Assembly (NCBI GenBank): GCA_964371055.1
Contig: CAYJLF010000023.1
Span: 27,181 to 91,180 of the forward strand
DNA length: 64,000 nucleotides
DNA from: CAYJLF01 sp964371055
Lineage (GTDB): Bacteria; Eisenbacteria; RBG-16-71-46; CAIMUX01
Direction of reading: 5' to 3'
Part shown: in pieces, positions 63,183 to 64,000 of the stretch
How positions within the stretch are numbered: the stretch's first letter is position 1
How the letters are laid out: each line of letters opens with the position of its first letter
Notes under the pieces: model-generated
What the model saw: only the letters and a program-made list of their open reading frames with translations
Databases searched by the model: none
Told to the model about the DNA's origin: nothing
Made by a program: the position numbers and the translations under genes

Positions 63183-64000
63183 TCATCACCGTCCGGATGG
63201 CAGGAGTAACAAGCGTTGCTGTTGTACTCGTAGTTGGGTTCTTCATCGTGATCGTTGTCCACCTCGGCCTGGTCACTGTGCTCATGGCAGTCAATGCAAG
63301 AGAAGACGCCGTAGTCGCTCGAGTTCGTGTGGCAGTCGCTGCAGTCGTTCCATGCCTCGCGGTGTGACCCCGTGTAGATCGGGAAATAGCTCCCATCGTG
63401 GTCAAACTCGCCGTCGTCCCAACTCGTTACGGGATGGCACGAGGCGCAATCGATCGGGAAGTGCGCCGCGGCGTGATCGGGGTCGGTCGTCCCATCGTAG
63501 TCATCCTGGTGGCAGGCCCAGCACTCGGTTGAGGTCCCCTGATAGACCTCGTTGACATGGCACTGAGTACAGGACGGAGCGGCGTGCCCGCCGATCAGTG
63601 GGAAGAAAGCATGCTCGAACGTGGCCCCGTCCCAGCCATTGACCGTGTGGCACGCGGTGCAGTCTTGCGAGAACCCGGCCTGGGCATGTTCGGGGTCGGT
63701 CGTCCCATCGTAGTCATCCTGGTGGCAGGCCCAGCACTCGGTTGAGGTCCCCTGATAGACCTCGTTGACATGGCACTGAGTACAGGACGGAGCGGCGTGC
63801 CCGCCGATCAGTGGGAAGAAAGCATGCTCGAACGTGGCCCCGTCCCAGCCATTGACCGTGTGGCACGCGGTGCAGTCTTGCGAGAACCCGGCCTGGGCAT
63901 GTTCGGGGTCGGTCGTCCCATCGTAGTCATCCTGGTGGCAGGCCCAGCACTCGGTTGAGGTCCCCTCGTACACGCCACCGGCGTGGCATTGAACGCAGGA
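63179..64000 (-). CDS. Multiheme c-type cytochrome, N-terminal part outside window
   Basis: The frame is open to the right edge, so the true start and leader lie beyond the window; the GTG at 63973 is internal. The visible 273 residues hold 12 CxxCH heme sites in order: CVQCH, CWACH, CTACH, CTQCH, CWACH, CTACH, CTQCH, CWACH, CASCH, CSDCH, CIDCH, CYSCH. Two tandem units of 71 residues each carry three hemes (GTSTECWACHQDDYDGTTDP ... FSQDCTACHTVNGWDGATF ... APSCTQCHVNEVYQ). Extra histidines (DPEHAQAG, FEHAFF, GGHAAP) are spaced to act as distal ligands. The C-terminus is a different pair-rich segment ending ACYSCHPDGDE. It overlaps the barrel gene by ATGA. Periplasmic or outer-membrane electron transfer is inferred. 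Confidence 0.9.
   Translation of the reverse strand, partial: SCVQCHAGGVYEGTSTECWACHQDDYDGTTDPEHAQAGFSQDCTACHTVNGWDGATFEHAFFPLIGGHAAPSCTQCHVNEVYQGTSTECWACHQDDYDGTTDPEHAQAGFSQDCTACHTVNGWDGATFEHAFFPLIGGHAAPSCTQCHVNEVYQGTSTECWACHQDDYDGTTDPDHAAAHFPIDCASCHPVTSWDDGEFDHDGSYFPIYTGSHREAWNDCSDCHTNSSDYGVFSCIDCHEHSDQAEVDNDHDEEPNYEYNSNACYSCHPDGDE
63477..63966. repeat. 213-bp tandem repeat in the multiheme cytochrome gene
   Basis: Copy 1 spans 63477-63689, copy 2 spans 63690-63902, and a partial third copy covers 63903 to about 63966. The two full copies read as identical, including third codon positions, and 213 bp is exactly 71 codons, so the frame is kept. Each unit encodes three CxxCH heme sites. The lack of silent differences points to a very recent duplication or ongoing gene conversion. 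The repeat may also be collapsed or expanded in a short-read assembly. Confidence 0.9.

Noticed and set aside
63477..63966. CRISPR-like array suggested by direct repeats
   Set aside because: The repeats are 213 bp, contiguous and coding (71 codons with three heme motifs), with no spacers.

Overview
The window is about 64 kb of GC-rich DNA, roughly two-thirds G+C by eye, from a diderm bacterium. It is densely packed with 46 protein genes, and I saw no rRNA, tRNA, CRISPR array, transposase or prophage. Four large secreted proteins end in the same kind of 80-90 residue C-terminal domain (a PNP motif, then a Y/FDxxGR-type strand, then a PG-Y strand), the FlgD-Ig/type-IX-like sorting domain. There are also many outer-membrane beta-barrels, an ECF sigma factor coupled to a TPR Ser/Thr kinase, and FecR/CHASE2 signalling. 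This points to an uncultured FCB-group lineage (Candidatus Eisenbacteria, Krumholzibacteriota, Latescibacterota or Gemmatimonadota-like). That placement is inference from gene content, not phylogeny.

Layout. 1-10.6 kb: signalling. A truncated HAMP class III cyclase and a GMC oxidoreductase precede a same-strand cluster of a secreted protein, a FecR protein, a beta-barrel and a CHASE2 cyclase, followed by a GAF protein. 10.7-21.6 kb: stress and respiration. It holds two endonuclease/exonuclease/phosphatase-fold proteins, a single-domain globin, a KefB/C-type antiporter with its KefF/G-type oxidoreductase, a secreted sorting-domain protein, a cytochrome bd-superfamily-like pair with a fused heme c domain, and a DUF948/YtxH/DUF948 envelope trio. 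22-30.3 kb: a secreted trypsin-fold protease with a clear terminator, a membrane spermidine-synthase-like protein, an AmrS-like radical SAM enzyme with a Tat-like leader, a class V aminotransferase with a 100-aa partner, and an unusual three-gene operon of a 64-aa protein and two divergent V4R-domain proteins.

30.7-42.4 kb is a surface-glycan-like locus on the plus strand: a glycosyltransferase fused in frame to a beta-barrel, a PQQ-type propeller, a lipoprotein, a 1336-aa protein with three tandem GT4 glycosyltransferases, an ABC exporter and a phosphotransferase. 42.4-54 kb: the Ser/Thr kinase and its ECF sigma factor, a 1090-aa FG-GAP plus D,D-carboxypeptidase-like fusion, a YpfJ zinc peptidase, an NmrA-family protein, and an ArsS-like radical SAM enzyme beside a fused double transferase. 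54-59.1 kb: a peptide-type solute-binding lipoprotein, chorismate synthase and an OPT transporter.

59.4-64 kb holds the most striking system, a minus-strand operon cut by the window edge. It encodes a multiheme c-type cytochrome (at least 12 CxxCH, built partly from an apparently exact 213-bp tandem duplication), an outer-membrane beta-barrel overlapping it by ATGA, a small b-type-cytochrome-like membrane protein, and a membrane-anchored ferredoxin/flavin oxidoreductase whose flavoprotein fold looks circularly permuted. Together they look like a complete route for electrons from NAD(P)H across both membranes. The parts are seen directly; the function is inferred.
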